Shown in pieces: positions 11,101 to 21,700 of a DNA stretch of 64,000 bases. The notes under the pieces were generated by a model. The model was not told the DNA's origin and searched no databases. It saw only the letters and a program-made list of their open reading frames with translations. Location: contig NC_051098.1 in assembly GCF_901709675.1 (NCBI RefSeq), positions 7,193,000-7,256,999 on the forward strand. The letters are read 5' to 3'. Each line of letters opens with the position of its first letter. The first letter of the stretch is position 1. The position numbers and the translations under genes are program-made. Source of the DNA: Syngnathus acus. Its lineage: Eukaryota; Chordata; Actinopteri; Syngnathiformes; Syngnathidae.

Positions 11101-13030
11101 AGCTTAGTGGTCAGGATTCTGAAGATCTGAAAAGGAAGAAACAACGATTGCCTTTCCAGGTACCGATTATCTCTATTCTGGTCATGTGAAATGCGTATTT
11201 CCAAAATGCCTCATTTGGCTCAGTGGAGAATGTGGTTCAGCCTCACAGACTGAGGTATGACGTTTGAGTCTCGGCTCGGAACTTTGTGCGGGATTTGCAT
11301 GTTCTCCCTGTTCTTGTGTGAAATTTATCCAAGACATTTAAGCGTATTTGTTATGACATGACAGGGCTTATTCCAAATTCTACTCCACTCTCAGCTACAC
11401 TTCCTTAAATTAGTCGTCCTAAGTGCTCAATTGCTCCCATTCATTTTCCTCCAGATCTTTCCTGACCCAGTAGAGGTAGTGCTGGGCCCTGAGACATCTC
11501 TGAACAGCTTGGCTCAGAACCACCAGAGGGAGCGTCTACCCTCCATTGTTGTGGAGCCCACTGAGGTGAGCGAGGTGGAGAGCGGAGAACTGCGTTGGCC
11601 CCCGGAAAACATGGACATGGATGAGGATGAGGAAGACCTCTTTTTGGAGCAGTGCATTCCCCCAGCCAATATTGCTGACTGGGGAGAGGAGGATGAGGAG
11701 GAGAGAACATCAGTGATTCTGAGCCAACAGCAAGGACTGACACTCATTGGTGAGTTGGATGCATTGAGCTTTGGGTTAGGGTTAATTTTATGGTGGCATT
11801 CTGCTATTTCTTATCCGGGTCACAGATGAGCTGGAGCCTAAACTAGCAGATTTTGAAGCGAGAGGCGGGTACACCTCGCCCAGCCACTTCGAAAGCCCAT
11901 TTGCGATACACTCACATTCCAAACGATTGACAAGTTAGTGTTTAATTTGTATATTTCTGGAACCTGGGAGGAAGTAAACACACACAAACATGGGGAGAAC
12001 ATGCAAACCCCATATAGAAAGGCCAGAGCTGAGTTTGAACCCTGAGCCTTAGAATTGTGAGGCACGTGTGATAACCACATTCTCCACCGTTATGACGGGC
12101 CATCTTTGAATTTTTAAGAACTTCAGAAAGGCCAGACAATGTCAAATGTTTTCTCCCATAATTTCTGTGGAAATATTGATCTCCGAATCAGTATAATTCT
12201 GACTGAACTGCTACAGGAAAAATGTAAGAGTTAATTATTGAGAGCTTTTCATTGGAACGGAAGCTGCTTTTTGTAATCCCTTTTGCAATTTGTGGCAGAC
12301 TTTCTGTAAGGAGCAGCGTAGTATCTGTGCCAAATGTGATGGAGAACGATCTGTGAATTCTCCATCATAAACACTATGTCTGAATCGGATAGCTCAAGCC
12401 GCCCCGCCTCAATCTCTTGAGGAAATAAAGCCGTAACTGCGGCTTCATGCTGTTGGCAGAAGCCCACGTAAAATCCCGGGAAAACCACACTCCAAGGAAT
12501 TTTTGGACTGTGTTCACAGCTACTCTGATGAAAATTGGAGGAGGGGATAGATTTGGGGTAGTGGATGTGGGGGCGGCTACTCCTCCAAAAATCCCTTTCA
12601 TTTCCTTCACACTGATGTGGAGGTCAAACATCTACATCTTCCAGCTGGAAAGACGACTTATCGTTCCACAATGGCCGTGTCTTGTGCAAACATCGAGGGG
12701 GGGTTTAGGTCACACCCAATTGCTGAGAGTGAAGACGTAATGGAATGGATTCAGAAAGTCCAATCACTCGCCCAAGAAGCAGAAGTGGTTGACCAACGTA
12801 TCATGACAAATTGTCTTTCAGCTTTTCATGAAATCATGCAGAAGTGGGTTGACCAAAGTATCATGATGTATTTGTCTTTCAGCTTCTCATGAAATCATGC
12901 CATGTTTATTCATTTTTTTCTCGGTCATTTTCTAATTTTCTGTTTTACAGACCTACAATCGGATACGTTTCAAGATGACACCCCCACACTTCCACCAAGC
13001 TGTGTTTCGGCCCTCAACCGAAACCTCTGA
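8199..13030 (+). CDS. LBH-domain protein (four exons)
   Basis: Exons 8199-8284, 11090-11159, 11455-11749 and 12951-13030 join in phase at GT-AG sites and encode 176 residues (531 nt). The core IFPDP (53-57), RLPSIVVEPTE (79-89) and VESGELRWPP (93-102) is the diagnostic block of LBH (limb bud and heart), a small acidic nuclear transcription cofactor. The domain is followed by acidic stretches (MDMDEDEEDLFLEQ and WGEEDEEE) and ends in CVSALNRNL. At 176 residues it is longer than LBH itself (about 105) and has a different N- and C-terminus. It is thus an LBH-like or LBH-domain-containing paralog rather than canonical lbh. An in-frame ATG also exists at 8058 with no stop between, so the start is the least certain part. 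Two adjacent AATAAA hexamers at 13723-13740 give a plausible mRNA end. Confidence 0.8.
11212..11345 (+). repeat. Decayed SINE-type repeat, sense copy before exon 3 of the LBH-type gene
   Basis: GTGGAGAATGTGGTT, a CTCACAG box, a TTTGAGTCTCGGCTCGG segment and TTTGCATGTTCTCCC occur in the order of a widespread teleost tRNA-like/SINE-type repeat. A second copy in the opposite orientation lies at 11830-12095, on the other side of exon 3. The copy is degenerate and non-coding. Confidence 0.6.
11830..12095 (-). repeat. Decayed SINE-type repeat, antisense copy after exon 3 of the LBH-type gene
   Basis: Read on the minus strand this begins GTGGAGAATGTGGTTA, contains the CTCACAATTCTAAGG box and TTTGCATGTTCTCCCC, and continues into the GTACACCTCGCCCAG-type end. 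It is a longer copy of the repeat at 11212-11345 and inverted relative to it. Both long motifs of the two copies are nearly identical. Confidence 0.6.
12249..12640 (-). mobile_element. Degenerate LINE reverse-transcriptase fragment
   Basis: In one minus-strand frame (about 12374-12631) the peptide KFLGVWFSRDFTWASA followed by LRLYFLKRLRR resembles the stretch after the catalytic core of fish LINE reverse transcriptases, where FLGV-x-DLSW is followed by a (A/L)QRLYFLRRLKK-like block. The similarity then jumps to another frame, so the fragment is frameshifted and dead. It lies in the last intron of the LBH-type gene, antisense to it. The family is not determined. Confidence 0.45.
12781..12900. 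repeat. Tandem duplication (period 59-60) just before the last LBH-type exon
   Basis: 12781-12839 and 12840-12900 are near-copies that begin AGAAGTGG(G)TTGACCAA, contain ATCATGA and TTGTCTTTCAGCTT, and end TCATGAAATCATGC. Each copy brings a pyrimidine tract plus CAG that looks like a splice acceptor. These lie about 130 and 70 bp upstream of the acceptor at 12949-12950 used in the gene model. Confidence 0.8.
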
Positions 13031-14264
13031 AGACCCCGTGAGAAAACATTAATAAGTTGATCCGGGCAATGAAATATTATGAGCTGAAGGACTAAAGGGC
13101 AATGCTGAAAGTAGAGTATTTTTTCAAGTGCTGATAAAGAGCCGGTGAAGCTCACAAAGAAGCCATAAATGGACATGTCTACACACTTGGCAACACGCTG
13201 AGGAAGATCATTACATAAACATAAATTGTAAAATGCAAACATTCATGGAATATTACCATTTCTGTGTGTCAGATTTTTTTTCAATTTTCAGAGCCATTGT
13301 TACTGTTATTATGTTTCATTTCCCTAATTCCCATTTTTGAAATGAGTCAGTGAGTCACAGTGCCATAAGAGGACATGCTGGCTTTGCATATTATTTTGTT
13401 CCCTTAACGCTGTTCCCCAAAGAGCCTTAAGCTTATTGGACTCTATTACCAAACTTTTTCAACCCATTGTTGACTTCAGTGTATATTTAGAAGACAAAGT
13501 TCTAATACTCATTAGTCATCATAATAGGAGGTCAAAGATTCTAACACAAACATGTTTTGAGAACTCATCATGTTGACAAAAAAAGCAACTTTTGTTTGTA
13601 TAGAGCAATTCAGATAAAAGTGAGAACTATAGTCATGGATATTAATTTGGTCTTGTGTCTAGGCTGCCTGTGAATATTATGTACATATATACATATGATG
13701 GTGTCGCTGTATAAATGATAAAAATAAACCTGTCAATAAAGCATTTTGTTCTACTGCCACAATCCATGAATTATATGTACTTTATAGATTCACATAATTA
13801 ATATTTAATACATTTTATAGAAGAAAAGTAAACATATACATCCATCATATTATTAAAATATAGTCATACATTACATTACACATTTCATTGTTCTTTGCAG
13901 AGTATAAATGATATGTCTCTTACATATGTAAAAAGAACCATCCACCCATCCATCCCTCGAACTATTCATCCATCTGTCGGTCCGTCCATCCATCCATCCT
14001 GTAATGATATGTAGTGGGCAGTAAACTCTCTAAATTGCAGAAAACAGTGCTCTTCACTGCAAAATATTATGGGTGTAAAACATTCAAAATTTTCTTGAAA
14101 AAAAGAAATCCAAATTTTAATAGTTGGTTGATTATTTAAATCTGAAGCTGGTATTTCTGTCTGACCAGTCATGAACGTCATTATACGTCACTGTTTTTAA
14201 CATGGGAACATAAAGACGTGTGTGTGTGTGTGTGTGTGCGTGCATGTGTGTGTGTCTCTTGGGG
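13031..14264. other. 3' UTR of the LBH-type gene and intergenic DNA
   Basis: The first 700 bases are probably the 3' untranslated region, ending after AATAAA at 13723-13728 and 13735-13740. Beyond that the DNA is AT-rich with (CCAT)n-like runs at 13938-14000 and a (TG)n tract at 14219-14252 that abuts the c5ar1 promoter. No gene is seen. Confidence 0.45.
13735..13740 (+). terminator. Polyadenylation signal of the LBH-type gene
   Basis: AATAAA at 13735-13740 lies 705 bp after the stop codon, 12 bp after another AATAAA and before a TTTTGTTCT-type downstream element. Of the two hexamers this one has the better downstream T-rich context. The cleavage site is inferred. Confidence 0.4.
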
Positions 14265-14270
14265 TATAAA
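14265..14270 (+). promoter_or_regulatory. TATA box of c5ar1
   Basis: GGGGTATAAAA sits directly after a (TG)n tract and about 30 bp before a purine-rich region likely to contain the start of transcription. A probable non-coding first exon ends with a donor at about 14343 (CTG/TGAGT or GT-AG variant), and a TTTACAG acceptor at 14784 lies 7 bp before the ATG. This two-exon layout with the coding sequence in exon 2 is usual for C5AR1 and related chemoattractant receptors. Confidence 0.5.
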
Positions 14271-14791
14271 ACATTGCAAAAGGAGAAAAGGACATCACTT
14301 CCTCCTAGCGAAGACACAAGTGCAACATCAACTGCTGTGACCTGTGAGTTAAACCTTTTGAAGACTTACATTGTTTGTGAAACCCTTTATTTCAAACTTA
14401 GAATTGAGTTACTGTTATTTAGTTTATTGTGATTAGAATGTTTTGATCATATACTTTACAGTTTATTGATGGAAGAGTTGAACTTCTTATGTCAGAGAGC
14501 CCTGAAAGTTGTACAATGAGAAATTTGACCAAATGTTGTCAAATATGTGGCTTGAAATTTGCAACATCAACACATTGCTTAATGCATCTGGCATGTCAGT
14601 TCAACAAACATATGAATAACAATGGTCAACAGCAAATTTCAATCAGAGATGGTGGCCTAAACTCATTTTTGACGCTGATTTAGCTGATCTAAAAGTCTCC
14701 TAAAGTTGTGGAGCTTGAAATCGTTTTGAGACAGCATTCACATTATGAGAGCTACATAGCTAACTTTTTGTTTTGAATTTACAGCTCAATC

Positions 14792-15844
14792 ATGGACGAC
14801 TTCTTTAACTTGAGTGACATCTATGACTATAACTTCAGCATTCCAGACGGCAACTTCACTTTTCCCGATTTTCCCGATATCATGAGGCCCAAGATTCAGC
14901 CTATCCAAGTCGTTGCTCTGACCTTCTATGCCCTTGTGGTTTTATTTGGCGTTCCTGGGAATTTCATAGTGGTGTGGGTGACCGGATTCAAAATGCCCGC
15001 GTCGGTCACATCCATCTGGTTCCTCAACCTCGCGCTGGCTGACCTCCTGTGTTGCCTCTCGCTGCCTCTTCTCATGGTGCCACTTGCCCACGATGACCAC
15101 TGGCACTTTGGCCCAATAGCGTGCACATTGGTCAAAGGCCTCTTCTACTTAGTGATGTATTGCAGCATCTTGCAACTCGTCTTCATAAGTGTGGATCGTT
15201 GGTTGCTGGTGGCCTGGCCCATATGGTGCCACAACAACAGGCGACCCAAGTACGCTGTCTTGGGCTGTGTTGCAGTGTGGTGTCTGGCCCTGATAGGAAG
15301 CATCCCTCAGTTTGTGTTCACTCGGGAGATCGAGTTGGGCGAGTACAAGCGCGAGTGTGTGGTGGCTTACAGTGTGGAGAAGGCCTGGGCCGTCACAACC
15401 CTTCGCTTCCTGTTTGGATTCATCCTGCCATTCCTCATCATCGTCATCTGCCACTTGATGGTCTACAGAAAAGCCGACAGTAAAGTGGCATCCACTAGGA
15501 CTCGCTCCAAGCGGACGCTGAGGGTCATCGTTGCCGTGGTGCTCAGCTTTTTCCTGTGCTGGCTACCCCTGCATATTGTCGACTTCTTGATCTTGGTGAC
15601 CCCTCGGCATTCCCCTAACAGCCCATCCGTGTATCTGGCCCATGTTTTGACTCTATGCCTGGCATACTTTAACAGCTGCCTCAACCCTCTTCTTTATGTG
15701 TGTCTCGGCCGAAGCTTCAAAGACACCATGAACCGCTCCCTGTGCAACATTTTGCACTTACTGAGCGAGGACCACACGCCCAGAACCAGCATCACTCCTC
15801 ATACTACCACAAGCTCCTCAGAAAAGCAGATGACTAACGTATGA
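14792..15844 (+). CDS. c5ar1: C5a anaphylatoxin chemotactic receptor 1
   Basis: The intact frame encodes a 350-residue class A GPCR that binds complement C5a at the plasma membrane of myeloid cells and signals through Gi. The N-terminus is rich in Asp and Tyr (possible sulfotyrosines at 11 and 13) with N-glycosylation sequons at N6, N14 and N21. Seven hydrophobic helices follow. GNFIVVW (56-62), NLALADL (79-85), the C111-C189 disulfide pair, DRW (135-137) in place of DRY, CWLP (256-259) and NPLLY (298-302) fit the C5aR/formyl-peptide receptor branch. WFLNLALADLLCCLSLP and PIWC at the end of helix 3 point to C5AR1. The C-tail is Ser/Thr-rich, as expected for arrestin-mediated desensitisation. 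The coding region is a single exon. C5AR2 is the main alternative, but the DR motif and basic intracellular loop RTRSKRTLR favour a signalling C5AR1. Confidence 0.88.
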   Translation: MDDFFNLSDIYDYNFSIPDGNFTFPDFPDIMRPKIQPIQVVALTFYALVVLFGVPGNFIVVWVTGFKMPASVTSIWFLNLALADLLCCLSLPLLMVPLAHDDHWHFGPIACTLVKGLFYLVMYCSILQLVFISVDRWLLVAWPIWCHNNRRPKYAVLGCVAVWCLALIGSIPQFVFTREIELGEYKRECVVAYSVEKAWAVTTLRFLFGFILPFLIIVICHLMVYRKADSKVASTRTRSKRTLRVIVAVVLSFFLCWLPLHIVDFLILVTPRHSPNSPSVYLAHVLTLCLAYFNSCLNPLLYVCLGRSFKDTMNRSLCNILHLLSEDHTPRTSITPHTTTSSSEKQMTNV

Positions 15845-16054
15845 GGAGGTGCAGAAATTGACATGAGCCATGATCAACTGTGGCAGTGGATGAGAAGGCT
15901 CGGAATTTCTTCCTTCCTTTAATTTACTACATTATATGGTATGATGGCCCATTCTTGGCAAGAGAAATATATTTGTTAATAGATGCCACATACATCATTA
16001 TGAAGCAGTACAAACAAACAGAACCATTAAATGCAACTTCATAAAATGCTGTAA

Positions 16055-16060
16055 AATAAA
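16055..16060 (+). terminator. Possible polyadenylation signal of c5ar1
   Basis: AATAAA lies 211 bp after the c5ar1 stop codon in a GTAAAATAAAAAAACAG context. It is the first hexamer downstream of the coding region. The DNA is AT-rich, so chance occurrence is possible. Confidence 0.35.
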
Positions 16061-16266
16061 AAAACAGATTTCTCATGTTTAATGCAAAAAATAATATCTG
16101 TTGTGCTCTTTACCAATGATTCAATGTTCATGTCAAAGTTGTGCAAATACATCATGTACTCTGTTTTGTTTGTTGCAGGAGATTAGATGTTAAATCTTGC
16201 AACTGCTTGTGTAAATGTCAGAAAAAGAATTTCACTGTATATATAGTATATATATATATATATATA

Positions 16267-16298
16267 TGTGGAAATATATATATATATATATTTCCACA
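16267..16298. repeat. Perfect 32-bp palindrome in an AT microsatellite
   Basis: TGTGGAAA at 16267-16274, a 16-nt alternating TA core and TTTCCACA at 16291-16298 form a perfect palindrome. A further ATTTCCACAAATT follows near 16336 after more TA repeats, so the unit is partly duplicated. Such sequence can extrude a cruciform and is a likely assembly or polymorphism hotspot. Confidence 0.8.
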
Positions 16299-17449
16299 AA
16301 TTCTATATATTTATAAATTATATATATATATATATATTTCCACAAATTTATATATGGTGATCCCTCGTTTTTCGCAGGAGCTCCAGAACCACCCGCGAAA
16401 ACTGCTTGTGTAAAAGTCGGAAAAATTATTTCAATGATACTGAATATGATATTTAGTATCATTGAAATTATTTTTGTTTTGTTCTATTGTACTTTAAGAG
16501 CAAACAGAATACAGTACTCGTGGTATACAATGATTCGAGAAAAACTATGAGGTAGCAAATAGGAATATCAGTTGCAGATGCATAAATACGCTGTTTGAGT
16601 GTGCTTTTTCAGAGCATGTGACAGGATTTCTTCAGAATTGCAAAGAACTAATACTTGCGTCATATCTTGTTAGTCCATGTGACGCTCAAAACCACAAGGA
16701 AGCTTAACTGATTCATATCTACTTCATCATATATTTATAAAAATAGGAAATTGCACAATGTCAGGCATTAACCCGGTACTCAATACATAATATGTCAGAA
16801 CTGGTTAGTTCGGGTCTTCAAAAATAGCTGACGAAACACATTGATTAAATAGATCTGCTTATCCTATCTATCACTTTTGCTGGAGCTGTAATCGAACCCG
16901 CGCATCTGAACTGTGAGGCAACGTGCTAACCAGTGCTGCACCGTGTATGTACAATATGTGTGTACACCATACTGGCAGTTGCACGCTTCCGTACATAAGG
17001 ACGTGACACTTGTGAACATAGCAAAGACCAAAACATTTTTATTTTATTAAAAACTACATTCATTCCAAACAAGGCCACATCATGGATATAACTTAACTAC
17101 ATATTTACAAGTGTGTTACCTTGTGTGCTTTTCCCTGTTTCACTGCAGTCGTGCCTTCAAAACGACTTCTGTTGTAATGACAAGTCATCATAGATGTAGT
17201 GTACATTTTCAAATGAGAATTTAGTTAGAAAACTGACATGAAGTACGATAGTACCTTAAAACAGTATAACATCAATTTCTAGTAACATGAGTCTCAGACG
17301 TGCTTAACTCAAAAGTGACATATGAAACTATTATAAATTGCTGTAAAGGCAATATATACTAGTATTTGTGTGTGTGTGTGTGGGGATTATTTGAGCATTT
17401 ACATTTTGGCCTAATCTACAAGCATCTATTGACATGTCATATTATTTAT

Positions 17450-17770
17450 CCATCCATTTTCTATGTCACTTAATCATACTAGGGTTGTGAGTTAGTTGAC
17501 TTTGGCCAAAGAGGCAGGATACACCCTGGACTGATTACCAGCCAATCACTGGGCACATAAAGACAAATGACTGTTCACACTCACATTTACATCTAAGGAC
17601 AACTCAGAACAATACCGCGTCTTCACATAATTTAGCATGTTTTGCAATGTTGGAGGAAGCTTGAGTGCTTGGAGAAAACCCATGAAAGCACAGGGAGACA
17701 TACTAGAGCTGGATTTGAACTTTATGATTGTGAGGTGGGTGTGTTCACCACTAAGATACTGTTCCTCCGA
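17450..17770 (-). repeat. Decayed teleost SINE/L2-type repeat
   Basis: From TCCATCCATTTTCTATG through GGCAGGATACACCCTGGACTG, GGCACATAAAGACAAATGACTG, TGGAGAAAACCCATGAAAGC and GAACTTTATGATTGTGAGG this follows the order of a common fish repeat, read on the minus strand. A (GAT)n run follows. The copy is old and non-coding. Confidence 0.55.
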
Positions 17771-18719
17771 GATGATGATGATGATGATAATGATTTAGTC
17801 TGATCTACTAAATTCCGATGAGAATCCTTCCCACCAAAGACAGACTGCGTAGACTTTCTTGCCCTGACCATAATTTGTGAGTGAAGATAATGCAAACACA
17901 AAAAATAATCGGTATTATTTCATTTGAGTGCTGGTTTACAAAATTATAAATCTCCTGTCGTGAGTTTTCAATCAAACCACAAAGTACATTTTCAGGCTTT
18001 TAGCAAAGTCGTTGTCAAGATTTATGATACGTATGACTTAGAGAGGCGAAATTTGCCAATACTTGAAGACATTTTGTAGACTACTGTGCAAAGGCATCGG
18101 GCCATCCTTTACTTTTTTTGTTCCATCAATTTTTATTGACCATACAGTATATAATTAGAACATCACCAAGCCAAGCACAGACTTTTACCTTTGAGCATAT
18201 TTGTGCTTATCTGTTGATTAGGCAACAAGTGACTCCCTGGTTCATCGAAGGGATCAGACAGCCTCTATCCTCTGATGCAAACATTGAACATAAATTCCTG
18301 TCTCAGCACTTTAATCTAACTCCTCATTTAAGTTTTATGGCGTGTGCATGCAGTACCTATCCACAAACATTTGTGGAAATATTTGTTTTTGGTAGTCCTG
18401 CTAAAACGCTAAAATGACAAACCCAGTGGTGGCCTAATACCTTTGCACAGCATTTTAATTGTTATCACAATATTAGTTTCACAGGCATGAAGCATGAGTC
18501 ATTCGCAATAATTCCTTTGGACATCAGCTCCATAGCAACAAAGCAAGCCTTGTCAACATTCGTAATGTGGCATCACATCAATTAACGTCATTTAGGGGAA
18601 GTTAGTTTTGATGTGGGTGCTTGTCGGAATCAACCATGACATGCCAGCCTTTAATTAGAGTACAGCGCAAAGCCGAGAAAAGCTGCAACCGACAGTCATG
18701 CTTTGGTTTTGAAACCAAT

Positions 18720-21700
18720 TCACACGGTGGTCATGACTTTGAGGGATCCTGAGCGGAATCTGAGGATCTTCTTCTTGAGCGCGTGGGAAGCTTTAATTTT
18801 CACAAAGGCCTTTGGCTGGGCAGGCGGGTTGGCGGCGGCGGCGGCCTGCGCTGAGGGTGAGGACGAAGAGGATGTGACAGCGAGACGAGGTGGAAGCTGC
18901 TGGGGCCACACTAACCCCCCGCTTTCGTCCGAGTCGCTGGAGAGCGAGCTGGAGGCGGGTGAGTACACCTCGCTCATGCTGGATGAGGACTCGGCTGGGG
19001 CAGCTCCCACATAGGCGTCCTCCCCTTGGCAAAGTGGTGCTCGCTGCTGGAAGTCTGAGTGCCAGCGTTGGGCATGCTGCTGCGGCGGAGGATGATGCTG
19101 CTGCTGCTGCTGATGGTGACCACTGTGACTATGGCGAGCTTTTCGAGGTGGCCTCCTATGTCCTTGCTCCACGTGGTTTTCCCCTTCGTCTTGACTGAGC
19201 TCCAGGTTGGAACACCAACGTCGGTTTGCTTTGTCGCCGTTGTTCCCGACGTGAATCTTAGCAACTTGACCTTGAGCTTGATCCCCCCTACCTTGATGCC
19301 TCTCGGTGGTGCTGTATCTGCGTTCAGGCAGTACCCGCTGGCCAAGGAGGCTGTTCTCTGATTGGGATCGACCGGTTTTACCGCTTGACTTTTTAGACCT
19401 CTGTTTTTCATTGTGGCCCTTCCTTGAGTTTCTGGACTTGGCGTTGGGGTGGTCAGGAGAGGCCTGGCGGGCTTTAGACTGCGTTGGGTTGAAGTGTCTC
19501 GGGGAGCGCAAGGGGGCATGGCAGGCCTGCCCTGGGATGTATTGAGCACTTACTAGATTGTGCTTGTGATTGATTGGGGGCTGTGGACAATGCAGGGGGG
19601 TTGAGGGTTCACAACAAAGGTTAAGCGCCCCGGCACTGCAGTTGGGGTCCAAGGAGGGCAGAGGTGATGGTTGCCGCCCAGCCGGGGTGTGTGGCTTACA
19701 CTGGGGGTAGGGCAGCATCAAATAACGCTCCTCATCCAAAGATGGGACCTCTCCTCCATAGGACTCACCCTCCGGAGGGTCACAACCCCGACTCAGGCTC
19801 TTTGGGTTAGACGAAAGGTCAACTTGAGGACCTGGATGTCCTTGCTCTGTGGAAAGAGAGGGGCTTTTCCTGTGAAGGGAGGCATGTGCGGGGGTGAAGT
19901 TGTATGGCGGATCCGGACTTAGAGTAGTGCGAGGCTGACACGGCCGTGGCGAAAGGGTGTGACGCTGGACGAGATGAAGTATGTAACCCTCCACCCTCAT
20001 GGCTTGCTGGTAGTGTTCATCTGTCACCTGATCCCCCGGAGGCTGCTGCCAGGATTGCTCGTCTCGGCTCTGCTCCAGCATCCACGAGTCCACTGGTGTC
20101 CCTTCCTCGGCGATGCCCTCCAGAGGTGGGTGGGGGGCAGAGAATGAGCGAGGCAGGCCACTTGGAGGGACTGTCATGTCTGATTCCCCATTCAACAAGA
20201 GTGGGTCTCCAAATAGAGAGAAAAATGCAAGGAGTATTAGTTAAGGCAGCAGTGTCATAATGAACAAGAAACGAGAATACAAGCAGACTTTTCCCCCCAT
20301 CCATCCGTTTTCATCCTGGAGCTGGATCTTCCCACTGAATTCGGCCAAGAGACCAACTAGTACAATGGTGTCAGGGACAGTAGACTTCAAAATAATATTA
20401 TTTTATTTTCATTTAATATGATCTTTTCATAATTCTTTTTTATATTTAATTGCCTTTTTTTGTTTGGGTGGAGTATTATGCAAAAAATATTTAACCATTC
20501 TAGCACTTTCTAGGTCATTGCAGGCCATACTGTAGTGGGGAAAAATGCTGTGGTTACAAATAATTATCTTTTTGTGTGTAGGATGATCAAAACAATTTTA
20601 CCCATATTTTACCCACTTTCTCTACCCATATTCTACCCACTTTCTATTGCGTAAGACGTGGCATCCACTAAGCAATGCATCTGAACTGGCCAATTGCAAA
20701 TAAATTACAACCAACAAATAATCTCACACACCTACATGAAATCCGTTCGTGCTGCTACAAAAAATGCAAACTCTTAATAGAAAAACCACTTTTGAACTAC
20801 CACCTATACTGCATATATATTTTTATTGCGCTAAAAACAACAGGACAACAAGTAAAAAGCAACTGCTGTAGCTACATATATGTCTCCGTTGGCGTAAAAT
20901 ATAAAGGGCGGAATGCACGAGAAGAAAGTAGATGTTTTCATGATGACCAGGTTTCAAGATTGTCATCACTTTGCAACCACAACTGTCATTGTTGTGAAAG
21001 ATAACGTGACAATCAGGACTTGACATGAACGTTTTGGCTTACCAACCACTGTGGATAGTGGTGATAATAGTGGTTTATGCAAGGATACACAACCAACTTC
21101 TGCATTTGATAAAACAGCTTGAAGAATTTCAGTTATTCAGGGGTCATCAACCAAAATGTAAAAAAATCCAGAAAAAAAGGATCTGTAAATGCTGCCCAAA
21201 GTGAAATTGTCCTTATGGGGTGTTCTGAATAGAACATTATTTATTTTCTTATGTGGCTGTAACATGACGTGGAGAAAGTGAAGTGCTGTAAATATTTTAC
21301 GGTACATTAAGAGCCTCAATGAAGGCCAAATTGGGAGTTTGTTTGTTAATTTGTTACTGCATTAGGCTCGCTCATAAAAGAATAAAACTAAAACAAAACA
21401 CTTTGTACTTGCTTCACGGAGGTATCAGAGGCATCTTTTATACATAAAAAAGCTGTAGCAACCAATGCTTAAGGCACATAAAGGCAGAGCGGCCGTTATT
21501 TATTGACAGAAGCCTTATAATGATGTCCACGTGGAACAGGAAACGGTGAAAGAGGACCATGTGTGTTTATTTTCTTACCCACAGACTTGGGCCTTTCGTT
21601 GTTGTAAGGCCAGGAAGAGACCGATTCTGCTGGCTCTGCAGAACAAGTTCTCCCTTTAGGCGACTGACCTTCAGTTGACTCAAAAAAACCTAGAAAAAAG

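Larger units (their letters stand above)
15845..18719. other. Intergenic stretch between c5ar1 and dact3 (convergent genes)
   Basis: It holds the two 3' untranslated regions, an AT-microsatellite with a perfect palindrome (16230-16350), a fragment at about 16353-16410 starting GGTGATCCCTCGTTTTTCGC that matches the end of the MITE at 36361, decayed SINE-type copies at about 16858-16945 and 17450-17770, and a (GAT)n run near 17770. Minus-strand polyadenylation candidates for dact3 (TTTATT on the plus strand) are near 18130. No gene is seen. Confidence 0.45.

Noticed and set aside
15121-15684. Open frames of 70-120 codons on both strands within c5ar1
   Set aside because: Shadows of the receptor frame; the receptor has all class A GPCR motifs.
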